A stretch of 64,000 nt of DNA from Erythrobacteraceae bacterium Alg239-R51 (GTDB taxonomy: Bacteria; Pseudomonadota; Alphaproteobacteria; Sphingomonadales; Sphingomonadaceae): positions 310,001 through 374,000 of the forward strand of contig CAMZOI010000001.1 in NCBI GenBank assembly GCA_947331495.1, in the 5' to 3' direction. Made by a program: the position numbers and the translations under genes. Below are positions 37,104 to 45,126 of this stretch, piece after piece; the stretch's first letter is position 1, and each line of letters starts with the position of its first letter. Below the pieces are notes generated by a model. It had not been told where the DNA came from, did not search any database, and saw nothing but the letters and a program-made list of their open reading frames with translations.

Positions 37104-37172
37104 TGCCACGCCGCTTAGCAGCGCAATTTCGCCTTGGGGAGCCTTTTGGACTGCGGTAAATAGGGCGAAAAG

Positions 37173-37207
37173 ATGGCGATTAGAGCAAAAAGGACTTGTA
37201 TCGCCAT
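37173..37207. repeat. Inverted repeat in the polA-lipoprotein gap
   Basis: ATGGCGAT and ATCGCCAT are separated by 19 A-rich bases, 70 bases from the polA start and 107 from the lipoprotein ATG. It may be an operator or a leader hairpin. Confidence 0.35.
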
Positions 37208-37313
37208 ATTCTCGCCACTATTTGGACATCGTGAGGCCTCATTCGAGGACTTGCGCGGACAGGATCGGATACGACCGGTTCGCACTCAACTCGCTGTTCA
37301 AGGATTTGTACCT

Positions 37314-37556
37314 ATGCGTAAGATCGCTCTCGTCGCCGCCGCTTCGGCCGCCGCTCTCTCGCTCGCCGCTTGCTCGGAAGCCACCGAAGATTCGACTGAA
37401 GTCGCTGCCGAAAACGCCGCTGCCGACATCGAAACCAACACTGAAGCTCTCGAAGCCGAAACTGAAGATGCGATGGCCGATATCGATGCTACTGCGGAAA
37501 ACGCCGAAGCCGAAGTCGAAGCTGAAGTTTCTGAAGAAATGAACGAAGCCGAGTAA
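37314..37556 (+). CDS. Small acidic lipoprotein, coiled-coil
   Basis: This is an 80-residue lipoprotein. The signal peptide ends with a lipobox (LSLAAC, lipidated Cys20). The mature part is almost entirely Glu, Ala, Asp and Thr with a heptad-like pattern, which predicts a negatively charged helix or coiled coil tethered to the envelope. There are no aromatic residues in the mature part. AAGGA at 37300-37304 precedes the ATG and a strong terminator follows, so it is a one-gene transcript. The function is unknown. Small lipoproteins of this type can be Lpp-like spacers, but that is a guess. Confidence 0.8.
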   Translation: MRKIALVAAASAAALSLAACSEATEDSTEVAAENAAADIETNTEALEAETEDAMADIDATAENAEAEVEAEVSEEMNEAE

Positions 37557-37589
37557 TCGGATCGCTCGATCGGTCAAACGATCAAAAAT

Positions 37590-37621
37590 AAAGGGCGGTG
37601 CCTCGCGGTACCGCCCTTTTT
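37590..37621 (+). terminator. Intrinsic terminator after the small lipoprotein
   Basis: AAAGGGCGGTGCC and GGTACCGCCCTTT pair around TCGC, followed by T5. A near-identical hairpin stands at 55497-55526. Confidence 0.88.
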
Positions 37622-37642
37622 ATTTGCTATGGCAAGGAACAC

Positions 37643-38665
37643 CTACTCGCCACCACCGCCGTAATTGGCATCTGCCCATACGCGGCCATCATCGGCTTGA
37701 TTGCCGAAGCCATTGTATAGCGCGCTCGTGATTGAGGCTATGCGCGTATCGCGCAAGCGGCGTGCCTCCAGCTTGGCGCTGCGGCTTCCGTTCTCGTAGG
37801 ACATGGAGCGGCTCTGGCCGGTGACATAAATTGCCGCGGCGATCGCACGACCGTCTGGCGTGTGGAAGATTCCGATATCGCTGGCCGTGCGCGCCAGCGT
37901 ACCGGTCTTGTGGGCCAAATTTGCATTGTAAGGGAGCGCCGAGCGCATGCGCCGCTTGCCGGTTGTGGTCTTCTCCATTGCGTCCAGAAGCACACGCCGG
38001 GACGAGGGGCTGAGCCAACGGCCTTGATAGATGCCCGCGAGCAACTGGCCCATCACGCGCGGAGTTGCACTGTCCTTCACGTCGATCATGGTGGCCGGGT
38101 CGGAGCGGCCATCTTCACGGACCAGCGTGGCAATGTCGCGGCTGAGCAGAAAATCGCTCATGCCAGCCTGCATCATCCATTTGTTGACCGCCACAGGTCC
38201 GCCCACTGCCTGAAGCAACGCATCGGTGCAGTCGTTGCAGCTCTTGCTAATCATCAGGTCGAGGTGCTGGCGACCGGAAAGATACGCGCCTCCTGGGCGG
38301 GGCAGGCGAAACTCGCTCGTCAAGCTCCAGCGTCCCTGATCGACACCGGCAAGAAAGACGGCGGCGATTGCAACCTTGCTGGTACTGGCGAGCGGGAAAC
38401 GCTGATCGGCCAGAACGCCAATCTCGCGGCCTGTTGACAGATCAATCGCATAAACGCCGATCCGACCCTGGGCACCGTTGGCAAGTTGAGCGACTTGCCG
38501 CTCGAACCCGGAGGGATATACGGCATCGAAACTCTTCGGTGTCCGCTGTTCTGTACCAAGCGCAGTATCGAACTGCACTTCCAGATTGTTAGTTTGTGCA
38601 AAAGCCGGCGGCGCCAAAACAATGGCCGCTACTGCCAGCGCTCTCCTCAAAATCCCTGTTCGCAT
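37643..38665 (-). CDS. Beta-lactamase-like serine hydrolase (class A fold)
   Basis: This is a 340-residue secreted protein with a signal peptide (cleavage after residue 23, AFA-Q). The class A serine beta-lactamase plan is present: S94-T-S-K97 (nucleophile and Lys) and K253-T-G. The second motif is S142-C-N in place of the usual SDN, and no clear ExxLN omega-loop Glu can be assigned (residues about 180-195). Four Cys lie close together around 143-146. It may be a chromosomal beta-lactamase homologue with weak or different activity, or a peptidoglycan-related hydrolase. Base composition matches the surroundings, so it does not look acquired. Confidence 0.82.
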   Translation of the reverse strand: MRTGILRRALAVAAIVLAPPAFAQTNNLEVQFDTALGTEQRTPKSFDAVYPSGFERQVAQLANGAQGRIGVYAIDLSTGREIGVLADQRFPLASTSKVAIAAVFLAGVDQGRWSLTSEFRLPRPGGAYLSGRQHLDLMISKSCNDCTDALLQAVGGPVAVNKWMMQAGMSDFLLSRDIATLVREDGRSDPATMIDVKDSATPRVMGQLLAGIYQGRWLSPSSRRVLLDAMEKTTTGKRRMRSALPYNANLAHKTGTLARTASDIGIFHTPDGRAIAAAIYVTGQSRSMSYENGSRSAKLEARRLRDTRIASITSALYNGFGNQADDGRVWADANYGGGGE

Positions 38666-38690
38666 ACAACCCTGCTTACGCGTGCTATGG

Positions 38691-38721
38691 TTGCTCGTTC
38701 CTTAAGCCCGGGAACGAGCAA
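38691..38721. repeat. Strong inverted repeat upstream of the beta-lactamase-like gene
   Basis: TTGCTCGTTCC and GGAACGAGCAA (11 bases each) flank a 9-base spacer. The repeat lies 26 bases upstream of the ATG at 38665. It may be an operator, or the terminator of the gene at 38802, although it has no T tract. Confidence 0.55.
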
Positions 38722-38801
38722 CGCGCAAGCAGCAACGCGGTGGAAGGTTTTCGAAAGACGACGGAATTTCGTTCTTTCGCCGAAACTTACGCCGTGCGGG
38801 A

Positions 38802-39209
38802 TCAGGCGGAAGCGATCGCTTTTTCGATCCTGTCGACCGGTTCACCGGTCATGGTCTTGTCGATTTCCCCGACCAGCCTTTTTTCTAGTTCACTATGGTA
38901 ATGGCGGCGCATCTCGCCGAGCGTCTTGGGATCGGCGATTATCAGAAGCTCGTCGATCTCATTGGCGATAGCTTTGGCGTTCAGCCATTCGGCTGCCGCA
39001 GCCCCATGAGCGAGCTCTTCCAGATCGGTGCGTCCGCGTTGTTGTCCGAAATCGTCCTGATGTTTGACGCCTGCGCTGTAATTGGACGCAGAAAGGTCCG
39101 GCTTCTGCGCGTTTTCGAGCTTTGGTTCGAAGATTTGTCCCGCGTTGCGCATGACCGTGAAATTTTCACCGTCGACGATGGCAACATGGGCCTTGTGCGG
39201 AAGCTTCAT
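38802..39209 (-). CDS. Host-attachment family protein (COG5622-like)
   Basis: This is a 135-residue cytoplasmic protein resembling the family named for attachment of Agrobacterium to host cells. It has LPHKAHVAIVDGENF at the N-terminus, a central DDFGQQRGRTDLEELAHG segment and a C-terminal TLGEMRRHYH stretch. The fold is related to archaeal release-factor-like domains, so the attachment name is probably historical. It sits between a dyad-flanked gene and a divergent kinase gene. A near-consensus stress promoter precedes it. Confidence 0.78.
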   Translation of the reverse strand: MKLPHKAHVAIVDGENFTVMRNAGQIFEPKLENAQKPDLSASNYSAGVKHQDDFGQQRGRTDLEELAHGAAAAEWLNAKAIANEIDELLIIADPKTLGEMRRHYHSELEKRLVGEIDKTMTGEPVDRIEKAIASA

Positions 39210-39245
39210 TCATTGTTCTCCTGTCGAAGTTATCTCTCGTATGCC

Positions 39246-39270
39246 AACGGCCAAACCTTAAAATCGGTCC
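39246..39270 (-). promoter_or_regulatory. Near-consensus sigma-EcfG promoter
   Basis: On the minus strand GGACC, 16 bases, CGTT, with one mismatch in the -35 element. It lies 37 bases before the ATG at 39209, similar geometry to the exact site at 6219-6243. Confidence 0.4.
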
Positions 39271-39285
39271 GGGCTTGAGGGTCTG

Positions 39286-40659
39286 GTGGAGTTGCGGCAC
39301 AACTTGCCCGTGGAAGAGAGCGAGCAACACAGCGCATTGCGCACCGGCTTGGCAAGCGCCCTGGCGCGAGAAGGTCTTGGACGGCCGGAGGAGCCGGTTC
39401 GTTTGACTGGCGGCGCGACAATGGAAAGCTGGCGGTTCGAAGTGGGGCGGGAAGCATTTGTACTGCGTCGCGCACCGAGCCTCGCTGCGATGGAAGACCG
39501 TCCATTCGGGCACGAGACCGAAGCATCGATCATCCGGGCCGCTCACCGGGCCGGGATCAAGGCTCCCGAGGTAATCGTCGAGTTGAAGCCGGAAGACGGC
39601 ATTGGCAGCGGTTTCGTCATGCGTGCATTGCCCGGCACGCCCGACCCGAAGCGCATTCTTGAAGTGGACGATCCCGTCGGCCTTCTGGCCGAGGTTGCAA
39701 CGGACCTTGCGCGGATTCATGCGCTCGATCGCTCGAACCTTCCGGACGCGGTGCCAGAGCTGAATTACGAAGAGGCCTTGGCAGGTTTGCAAGAGCAGTT
39801 CGAGGAGGCTGGCAGCGATCGGCCCATTATCGCGCTGGGCCTCAAATGGCTCGCCGACAATCTTCCAGACCGGTCCGATCCGGTTCTCAACCACGGCGAC
39901 TACCGGATGGGAAACATTCTCGTCGAGGACTCGCACCTGACTGGCGTCCTCGACTGGGAGCTGGCTCATTTCGGTGACCGCCACGAGGATCTGGCTTTCG
40001 GATGTATGGCCGTATGGAGGTTTGCGCGGGCCGATCGGCCCGCCTTCGGGCTCGGTTCGCTGCAGGATTACGTGCTTGCTTACGAGGCACGCAGTGGCGT
40101 GACGGTCGACGCCAACCGCTTTCGGTTCTGGCTGGTCTTTCGCACCGTCTGGTGGGCGCTTGGTTGCCTGCGCAACGCAAGGATGTGGCGTAGCGGCGAA
40201 GACCGAATGCTGGAGCGGGTGGTCATTTCCCGCCGCGCGAGCGAGCAGGAACTCGACCTGCTTCTTTTGCTTGAGGAGGACGCGCCTGACGAAGAGCAAT
40301 TGCGCCCTCTCCCGCCTCTGGACGAGCAAGCCGATCCGACGGGCGAAGCGAGCCCGGGCGAGATCGCGTCGGCAGTCAGCGAATGGCTGACAACCGTTAA
40401 AGATCGCATGGAGGGGCACGACCGGTTCCAACTGGCCGTCGCACGCAATGCTCTGGGAATGATCGCGCGCGGCGATTCAACCGGCATCCATGCACATGAC
40501 CTGATGCTGGCGCAGGACATTCTCGATGGGACGATTTCGCTATCATCGCCGGGCGTACTCGCCATGCTGCGGCGCGCCGCGCTCGACAAGCTTTCTGCCG
40601 ATGTGCCGAAATATCCCATGCTTCCTAGGGCCCGCGCTAAATGGATTGGAGATAATTGA
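39286..40659 (+). CDS. Phosphotransferase (APH fold) fused to DUF6285
   Basis: This is a 457-residue protein. The N-terminal two-thirds is an aminoglycoside-phosphotransferase-fold kinase, with a Gly-rich loop in LTGGATMESW, catalytic HGDYRMGN near residue 204 and the metal-binding Asp in LDWELAHFGD. From about residue 355 it continues into a helical DUF6285 region, which in other species is often a separate gene beside the kinase. Such kinases next to acyl-CoA dehydrogenases resemble the ACAD10/11 system, where a hydroxyacyl-CoA is phosphorylated and then eliminated. The GTG start has a GAGGG ribosome site. The stop overlaps the next ATG. Confidence 0.86.
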   Translation: MELRHNLPVEESEQHSALRTGLASALAREGLGRPEEPVRLTGGATMESWRFEVGREAFVLRRAPSLAAMEDRPFGHETEASIIRAAHRAGIKAPEVIVELKPEDGIGSGFVMRALPGTPDPKRILEVDDPVGLLAEVATDLARIHALDRSNLPDAVPELNYEEALAGLQEQFEEAGSDRPIIALGLKWLADNLPDRSDPVLNHGDYRMGNILVEDSHLTGVLDWELAHFGDRHEDLAFGCMAVWRFARADRPAFGLGSLQDYVLAYEARSGVTVDANRFRFWLVFRTVWWALGCLRNARMWRSGEDRMLERVVISRRASEQELDLLLLLEEDAPDEEQLRPLPPLDEQADPTGEASPGEIASAVSEWLTTVKDRMEGHDRFQLAVARNALGMIARGDSTGIHAHDLMLAQDILDGTISLSSPGVLAMLRRAALDKLSADVPKYPMLPRARAKWIGDN

Positions 40660-41951
40660 TGGACTTCGCGATACCGCAGGCGCTCGAGGACTATTACGTA
40701 GAACTCGAGCAATTCATCGAGGCCGAGATCGAACCTCTGGTCGCGAAGAACGACAATATCAGGTTCTTCGATCATCGCCGGGAAGACGCGCGGACCGATT
40801 GGGATCGCGATGGACTGCCGAACAACGATTGGGAGAACCTGTTGCGCCGGAGCCGCGAAATCGCCGACGAGGCGGGACACTGGCGTTTTTCGGCTCCGAA
40901 AGCATATGGGGGCAAGGACGGCTCGAACCTGTGGATGGCCGTGATCCGCGATCGCTTCGCGCAGCGCGGCCTCGGCCTGCACAACGATCTGCAGAATGAG
41001 CATTCGATCGTGGGAAATTTCCCGTTTGTCGCCATGTTCGAGACTTTCGGTACCCGGGAACAGAAGCAGGAGTTCATCGCGGGTGGCTTTGAAGGCAGCC
41101 GCCGGGTTGCGTTCGGTCTTACCGAACCGGAGCATGGCTCGGATGCGACATGGATGGAAACTCGGGCGGTACGCGAAGATCGCAATGGCAAAACTGGTTG
41201 GCGCATCGACGGAGAGAAGATGTGGATCACGGGAATGCATGTGGCAACGCATTGCGCGGTGTTCGCGCGGACGAGCGGCGAGGACGGCGATGCACGCGGG
41301 ATAACCTGTTTCCTGGTTCCCAATCCGACCGAGGGGCTCAAGATCGAGGAATGGCTATGGACGTTCAACATGCCTACCGATCATCCTCGCCTGTCGCTGA
41401 CGAACGTGTGGGCAACGGACGACATGATCCTCGGCAAGGAGGGCAAGGGACTCGCGCTGGCACAGAGTTTCGTCCACCAGAACCGCATCCGCCAGGCGGC
41501 GAGCAGTCTGGGCGCAGCGCAGTTCTGCGTCGAAGAAAGCGTCAGATATGCTCGTGAGCGCAAGCCGTTCGGGGAAGAGCTGGCAAGAAATCAGGCAATC
41601 CAGTTCCCGCTGGTCGAGCTCGCGACCCAGTGCGAGATGTTGCGCCTGCTGATCTACAAGACGGCGTGGGAAATGGATAACATGCCGCACGAGGAAATCG
41701 AAAAAACGATCTCCGACAAGGTTTCCATGTGCAATTACTGGGCGAACAGACTGGTTTGCGAAGCGGCCGATCGCGCGATGCAGGTCCATGGGGGGATCGG
41801 CTATTCCCGGCACAAGCCGTTCGAGCATATCTACCGTCATCACCGGCGCTATCGCATCACCGAAGGTGCCGAGGAGATCCAGATGCGCAAGGTGGGAGCT
41901 TATCTGTTCGGCTACCTGGGTCCGCGAAAGGGCAAGTTCGGCAGCGCTTAA
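40659..41951 (+). CDS. Acyl-CoA dehydrogenase family protein
   Basis: This is an FAD-dependent acyl-CoA dehydrogenase of 430 residues. TEPEHGSDAT near residue 156 and the C-terminal RITEGAEEIQMRKVG are typical of the ACAD11-like group. The ATG shares one base with the stop of the kinase gene (TGATG), so the pair is translationally coupled. The likely role is to process a 4-hydroxyacyl-CoA after phosphorylation by the kinase, as proposed for ACAD10/11. The chain length is unknown. Confidence 0.9.
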   Translation: MDFAIPQALEDYYVELEQFIEAEIEPLVAKNDNIRFFDHRREDARTDWDRDGLPNNDWENLLRRSREIADEAGHWRFSAPKAYGGKDGSNLWMAVIRDRFAQRGLGLHNDLQNEHSIVGNFPFVAMFETFGTREQKQEFIAGGFEGSRRVAFGLTEPEHGSDATWMETRAVREDRNGKTGWRIDGEKMWITGMHVATHCAVFARTSGEDGDARGITCFLVPNPTEGLKIEEWLWTFNMPTDHPRLSLTNVWATDDMILGKEGKGLALAQSFVHQNRIRQAASSLGAAQFCVEESVRYARERKPFGEELARNQAIQFPLVELATQCEMLRLLIYKTAWEMDNMPHEEIEKTISDKVSMCNYWANRLVCEAADRAMQVHGGIGYSRHKPFEHIYRHHRRYRITEGAEEIQMRKVGAYLFGYLGPRKGKFGSA

Positions 41952-42040
41952 TGGACGGGACAAGTCGTTCGCAGAGTTAGTGCTTGACCTGGCAGAGCTT
42001 TGCGCTGTTTGCTCGACACCTACTCTTGGGGACTGACATC

Positions 42041-44254
42041 ATGAACATTTCGTTCCGCGCGCTCGCTGCGGGCCTGTTGCTTACGACCTCCACTGCCGCA
42101 ATCGCGCAGCAGGCGCCCATCGTGCTTCCCGGCGCTCCCGGTCAAGCTCCGCGCGTTATCGACGAGGCCGAGGCGCTCGATCTTTCCGATACCACCTATT
42201 CTCCGGCGGACGTCGCTTTCATGCAGGGTATGATCGCGCATCACCAGCAGGCTGTCGACATGGCGGCACTGGTCGAAGAGCGGACGAACAACGACGCCAT
42301 CCTGAAAACCGCAGACCGGATCGAAGCGGGGCAGAAGGATGAAATGAAGTTCATGCGCGAATGGCTGGAAACGCGTGGTGAGCCGCTGGCGATGAACCAT
42401 GCGATGCATGGCGCGCATCAACGCATGAAAGGCATGGCGACGGCGGAAGAAATGGCAGCGCTCGCCGCGGCAAACGGAACGAACTTCGATCGCTTGTTCC
42501 TCAAACTCATGATCGGCCATCACCAGGGCGCGGTCGAGATGGTCAAGGAGCTGCACGAAGCACCCGGTAGCGCCTACGAACCGGTAATGTTCGAGTTCAC
42601 GAACGAGGTCGTGACCGACCAGGATACCGAGGTCGAGCGGATGAACGCCATTGCGGCAGGCCTGTCGACCGACCCGCGTGCGACGCTTGCCGCAGGTTTC
42701 CGCGATGCGGGCGAGGCGATTTCGAACCTACGCCTGATTGCGGCACAACCCAAACCGGCCGGCTTTTTCGACCCCCAGAACCCTGCCCAGTTGCAGCCGG
42801 AAAAGCCGGAAAAGGAGGGCGAGGCTGAAGAGGATAAAAACTCTTCCGACCGGGATCGCCTGAAAGATGGTGAGGAAGCCGAAGAGGAAAAACCGCAGTT
42901 CACCGAACGCGGTTCGCTTCTGTCGTTCGCGAACACCGACATCGCTTTCAGCGGCGACCTGATGGTGGCGGGCAACTACCATGGCTTCAATGCCTATCGT
43001 CTCGGCACGGACGGCGTACCGGCACTCGTATCTTCTACCGTCTGTCCCGGCGGGCAGGGCGACGTCTCAATAGTCGGCGATCTGCTGATCATGAGCGTGC
43101 AGGATAGCCGCGCGCGCATCGATTGTGGTTTGCAGGGCGTCACGGGCCGCATCAGCGACGAGCGTTTTCGCGGTATTCGTATCTTCGACATTTCCGATGT
43201 TACCCGCCCCAGGCAGGTCGGCCAGGTTCAAACCTGTCGCGGCAGCCACACTCATTCGATTGTCAGTGCCGATGACCGCAATATCGTCCTGTACAACTCT
43301 GGCACGTCCTATGTGCGCGATGCCGAAGAGCTCGAAGGCTGTTTCGAAACCGGCGGAGACAACACCGCGCTGTTCAGTATCGACGTCATCGAAATTCCGG
43401 TCAGCAATCCCGCCGCGGCGCGGATCGTCGACCGACCGCGCATCTTCGCGGAGGACGGCGAGATCGCCGGCCTCTGGCGCGGCGGGGATCACGGAGACGG
43501 AACACAGGAAACCTCGATCACCAACCAGTGTCATGACATAACCGTGTTCCCCGCCAAGAACCTGGCGGCTGGTGCGTGTTCCGGCAATGGCATCATCCTG
43601 GACATTTCGGACCCGCTCCGGCCTGAACGGATCGACGATGTAACCGACCAGGGGTTTGCCTATTGGCACTCGGCAACGTTCAACAATGACGGCACCAAAG
43701 TGGTGTTCACCGATGAATGGGGTGGCGGTGGCAGGCCGCGTTGTCAGGCGGGCGATCCCACCAATTGGGGCGCGGATGCGTTCTATGCCATTGTCGATGG
43801 CCAGCTCGAATACCGCGGAACGTACAAATTGCCCGCACCGCAAAGCGACATGGAAAATTGCGTCGCGCACAATGGCTCGATCATTCCCGTACCGGGGCGC
43901 GATATCTTCGTTCAGGCCTGGTACCAGGGCGGCATTAGCGTGATCGATTTCACCGATGCGACGAAACCTGTCGAGATTGCCTATTTCGACCGGGGGCCTG
44001 TCGACAATGATCAACTCGTCACCGGGGGCTACTGGTCGGCCTATTGGTACAACGGGCGGATCTACGCGACCGAGATCACGCGCGGGCTCGACATATTCGC
44101 GCTCGAGCCGAGCAAGTTCCTGACCGCGGCAGAAATAACCGCCGCCGAAGCGGCGCGGTACGAGGACAATGTCTTCAACCCGCAGACGCAAACGCAGGTC
44201 ACCTGGCCTGAGGACCTCGTTGCTGCAGCAGTCGCTAGCCGACTGGGCGGCTAG
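42041..44254 (+). CDS. Exported DUF305-beta-propeller protein
   Basis: This is a 737-residue exported protein with a signal peptide (cleavage after Ala22). The DUF305 domain (about 55-225) carries two His pairs, HHQQA near 67 and HHQGA near 159, a four-helix ferritin-like fold often tied to metal binding. A very acidic Glu/Lys linker (about 252-285) leads to LVIVD-type beta-propeller repeats to the end (IFDISDVTRP, LDISDPLRP, VIDFTDATKP). Similar proteins are annotated as hypothetical or choice-of-anchor proteins. It may sense or bind copper or another metal at the surface. Its stop shares CTAG with the convergent transglutaminase gene. Confidence 0.82.
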   Translation: MNISFRALAAGLLLTTSTAAIAQQAPIVLPGAPGQAPRVIDEAEALDLSDTTYSPADVAFMQGMIAHHQQAVDMAALVEERTNNDAILKTADRIEAGQKDEMKFMREWLETRGEPLAMNHAMHGAHQRMKGMATAEEMAALAAANGTNFDRLFLKLMIGHHQGAVEMVKELHEAPGSAYEPVMFEFTNEVVTDQDTEVERMNAIAAGLSTDPRATLAAGFRDAGEAISNLRLIAAQPKPAGFFDPQNPAQLQPEKPEKEGEAEEDKNSSDRDRLKDGEEAEEEKPQFTERGSLLSFANTDIAFSGDLMVAGNYHGFNAYRLGTDGVPALVSSTVCPGGQGDVSIVGDLLIMSVQDSRARIDCGLQGVTGRISDERFRGIRIFDISDVTRPRQVGQVQTCRGSHTHSIVSADDRNIVLYNSGTSYVRDAEELEGCFETGGDNTALFSIDVIEIPVSNPAAARIVDRPRIFAEDGEIAGLWRGGDHGDGTQETSITNQCHDITVFPAKNLAAGACSGNGIILDISDPLRPERIDDVTDQGFAYWHSATFNNDGTKVVFTDEWGGGGRPRCQAGDPTNWGADAFYAIVDGQLEYRGTYKLPAPQSDMENCVAHNGSIIPVPGRDIFVQAWYQGGISVIDFTDATKPVEIAYFDRGPVDNDQLVTGGYWSAYWYNGRIYATEITRGLDIFALEPSKFLTAAEITAAEAARYEDNVFNPQTQTQVTWPEDLVAAAVASRLGG

Positions 44255-45126
44255 GTTTCGGCTTTTGCCGGTGCGGATTGCGGCAGCGCCGTTTCATCGG
44301 GTGAACGGTCGAGATCCGTATCGGCGACCTCGTCCGTATGGACGTGGAATTCGGCCAGCTTCGCCGCGCCAAACTGGGTGGTCAACGCGGTATCTATCGC
44401 GTCGCGGCCATAGGCCATGACGATGCGCCCGATGCGCGGGCGATTGTGCCGTGCATCGAATGTGTACCATCGATCGCCCAGATAAACTTCCATCCAAGCC
44501 GAGAAATCCATTGGGTAGTCGACCGGATCAATCCCGATATCGCCCAGATACCCGGTGCAGTACCGTGCCGGAATATTGACCGAGCGGCACAAGGTGATCG
44601 CCAGGTGGGCGAAATCGCGACACACGCCGAAGCGCTGGTCGAAGGCCGAGCGTGCCGTATGTTCGGTACTTGCCTTCGTGTAGTCGAATTCGATCCGTTC
44701 GTGCGCAGCTGTCACCAGCGCCTGAACGCGCTCCCAACCCGGCTCGGTCTTGTTGGCGATTTTCCAGGCCTCGTCGCCGAGCTGGCTGACTTCGCAATAG
44801 CGTGAGCTGAGCAGGTATTTCAGCACGTCGGCCGGAAGTTCCTCGACGGGGTGTTGCCTGGCCTGAAGATCGACAGGGTCAGGTTCACCGCTGTCCTCGA
44901 TGACGAAGTCGGCCGACAGCGTCACGCCACCTTCGGGAATGACAAACCGGCTGCAGACATTGTCGAAGCTGTCGCGATAGATTTCCACGTCCAGGGGCGG
45001 TTCGGTGTAAAGCGTTTCCGGTGTGCGCAGATCGGCCTGACGTTCAGGCCTGACATGCAGCAAGGCCAACGTGGGAACAGGGATGTCGGCTTCGAAACGC
45101 AGCCTGTAGCCGGTGCGGATCAACAT
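44251..45126 (-). CDS. Transglutaminase-like protein lacking the usual His
   Basis: This is a 291-residue transglutaminase-like cysteine protein. The nucleophile is Cys169 in FGVCRDFAH. Where the family shows HAW, this protein reads FSAW with Ser209. The Asp is present in YTFDARHN (Asp224). It may use another base, or it may be a non-catalytic partner of the neighbouring enzyme. It is the second gene of a pair, starting inside the last codons of the first (seven-base overlap). The substrate is unknown. Confidence 0.85.
   Translation of the reverse strand: MLIRTGYRLRFEADIPVPTLALLHVRPERQADLRTPETLYTEPPLDVEIYRDSFDNVCSRFVIPEGGVTLSADFVIEDSGEPDPVDLQARQHPVEELPADVLKYLLSSRYCEVSQLGDEAWKIANKTEPGWERVQALVTAAHERIEFDYTKASTEHTARSAFDQRFGVCRDFAHLAITLCRSVNIPARYCTGYLGDIGIDPVDYPMDFSAWMEVYLGDRWYTFDARHNRPRIGRIVMAYGRDAIDTALTTQFGAAKLAEFHVHTDEVADTDLDRSPDETALPQSAPAKAET

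Noticed and set aside
37643-38665. Acquired antibiotic-resistance gene
   Set aside because: Composition matches the surroundings, no mobile elements flank it, and key beta-lactamase motifs are altered.
38676-38701. EcfG promoter for the beta-lactamase-like gene (GGAAC-N16-CGTA)
   Set aside because: One mismatch, and the GGAAC lies inside a strong dyad with its own explanation. The leader would be only a few bases.
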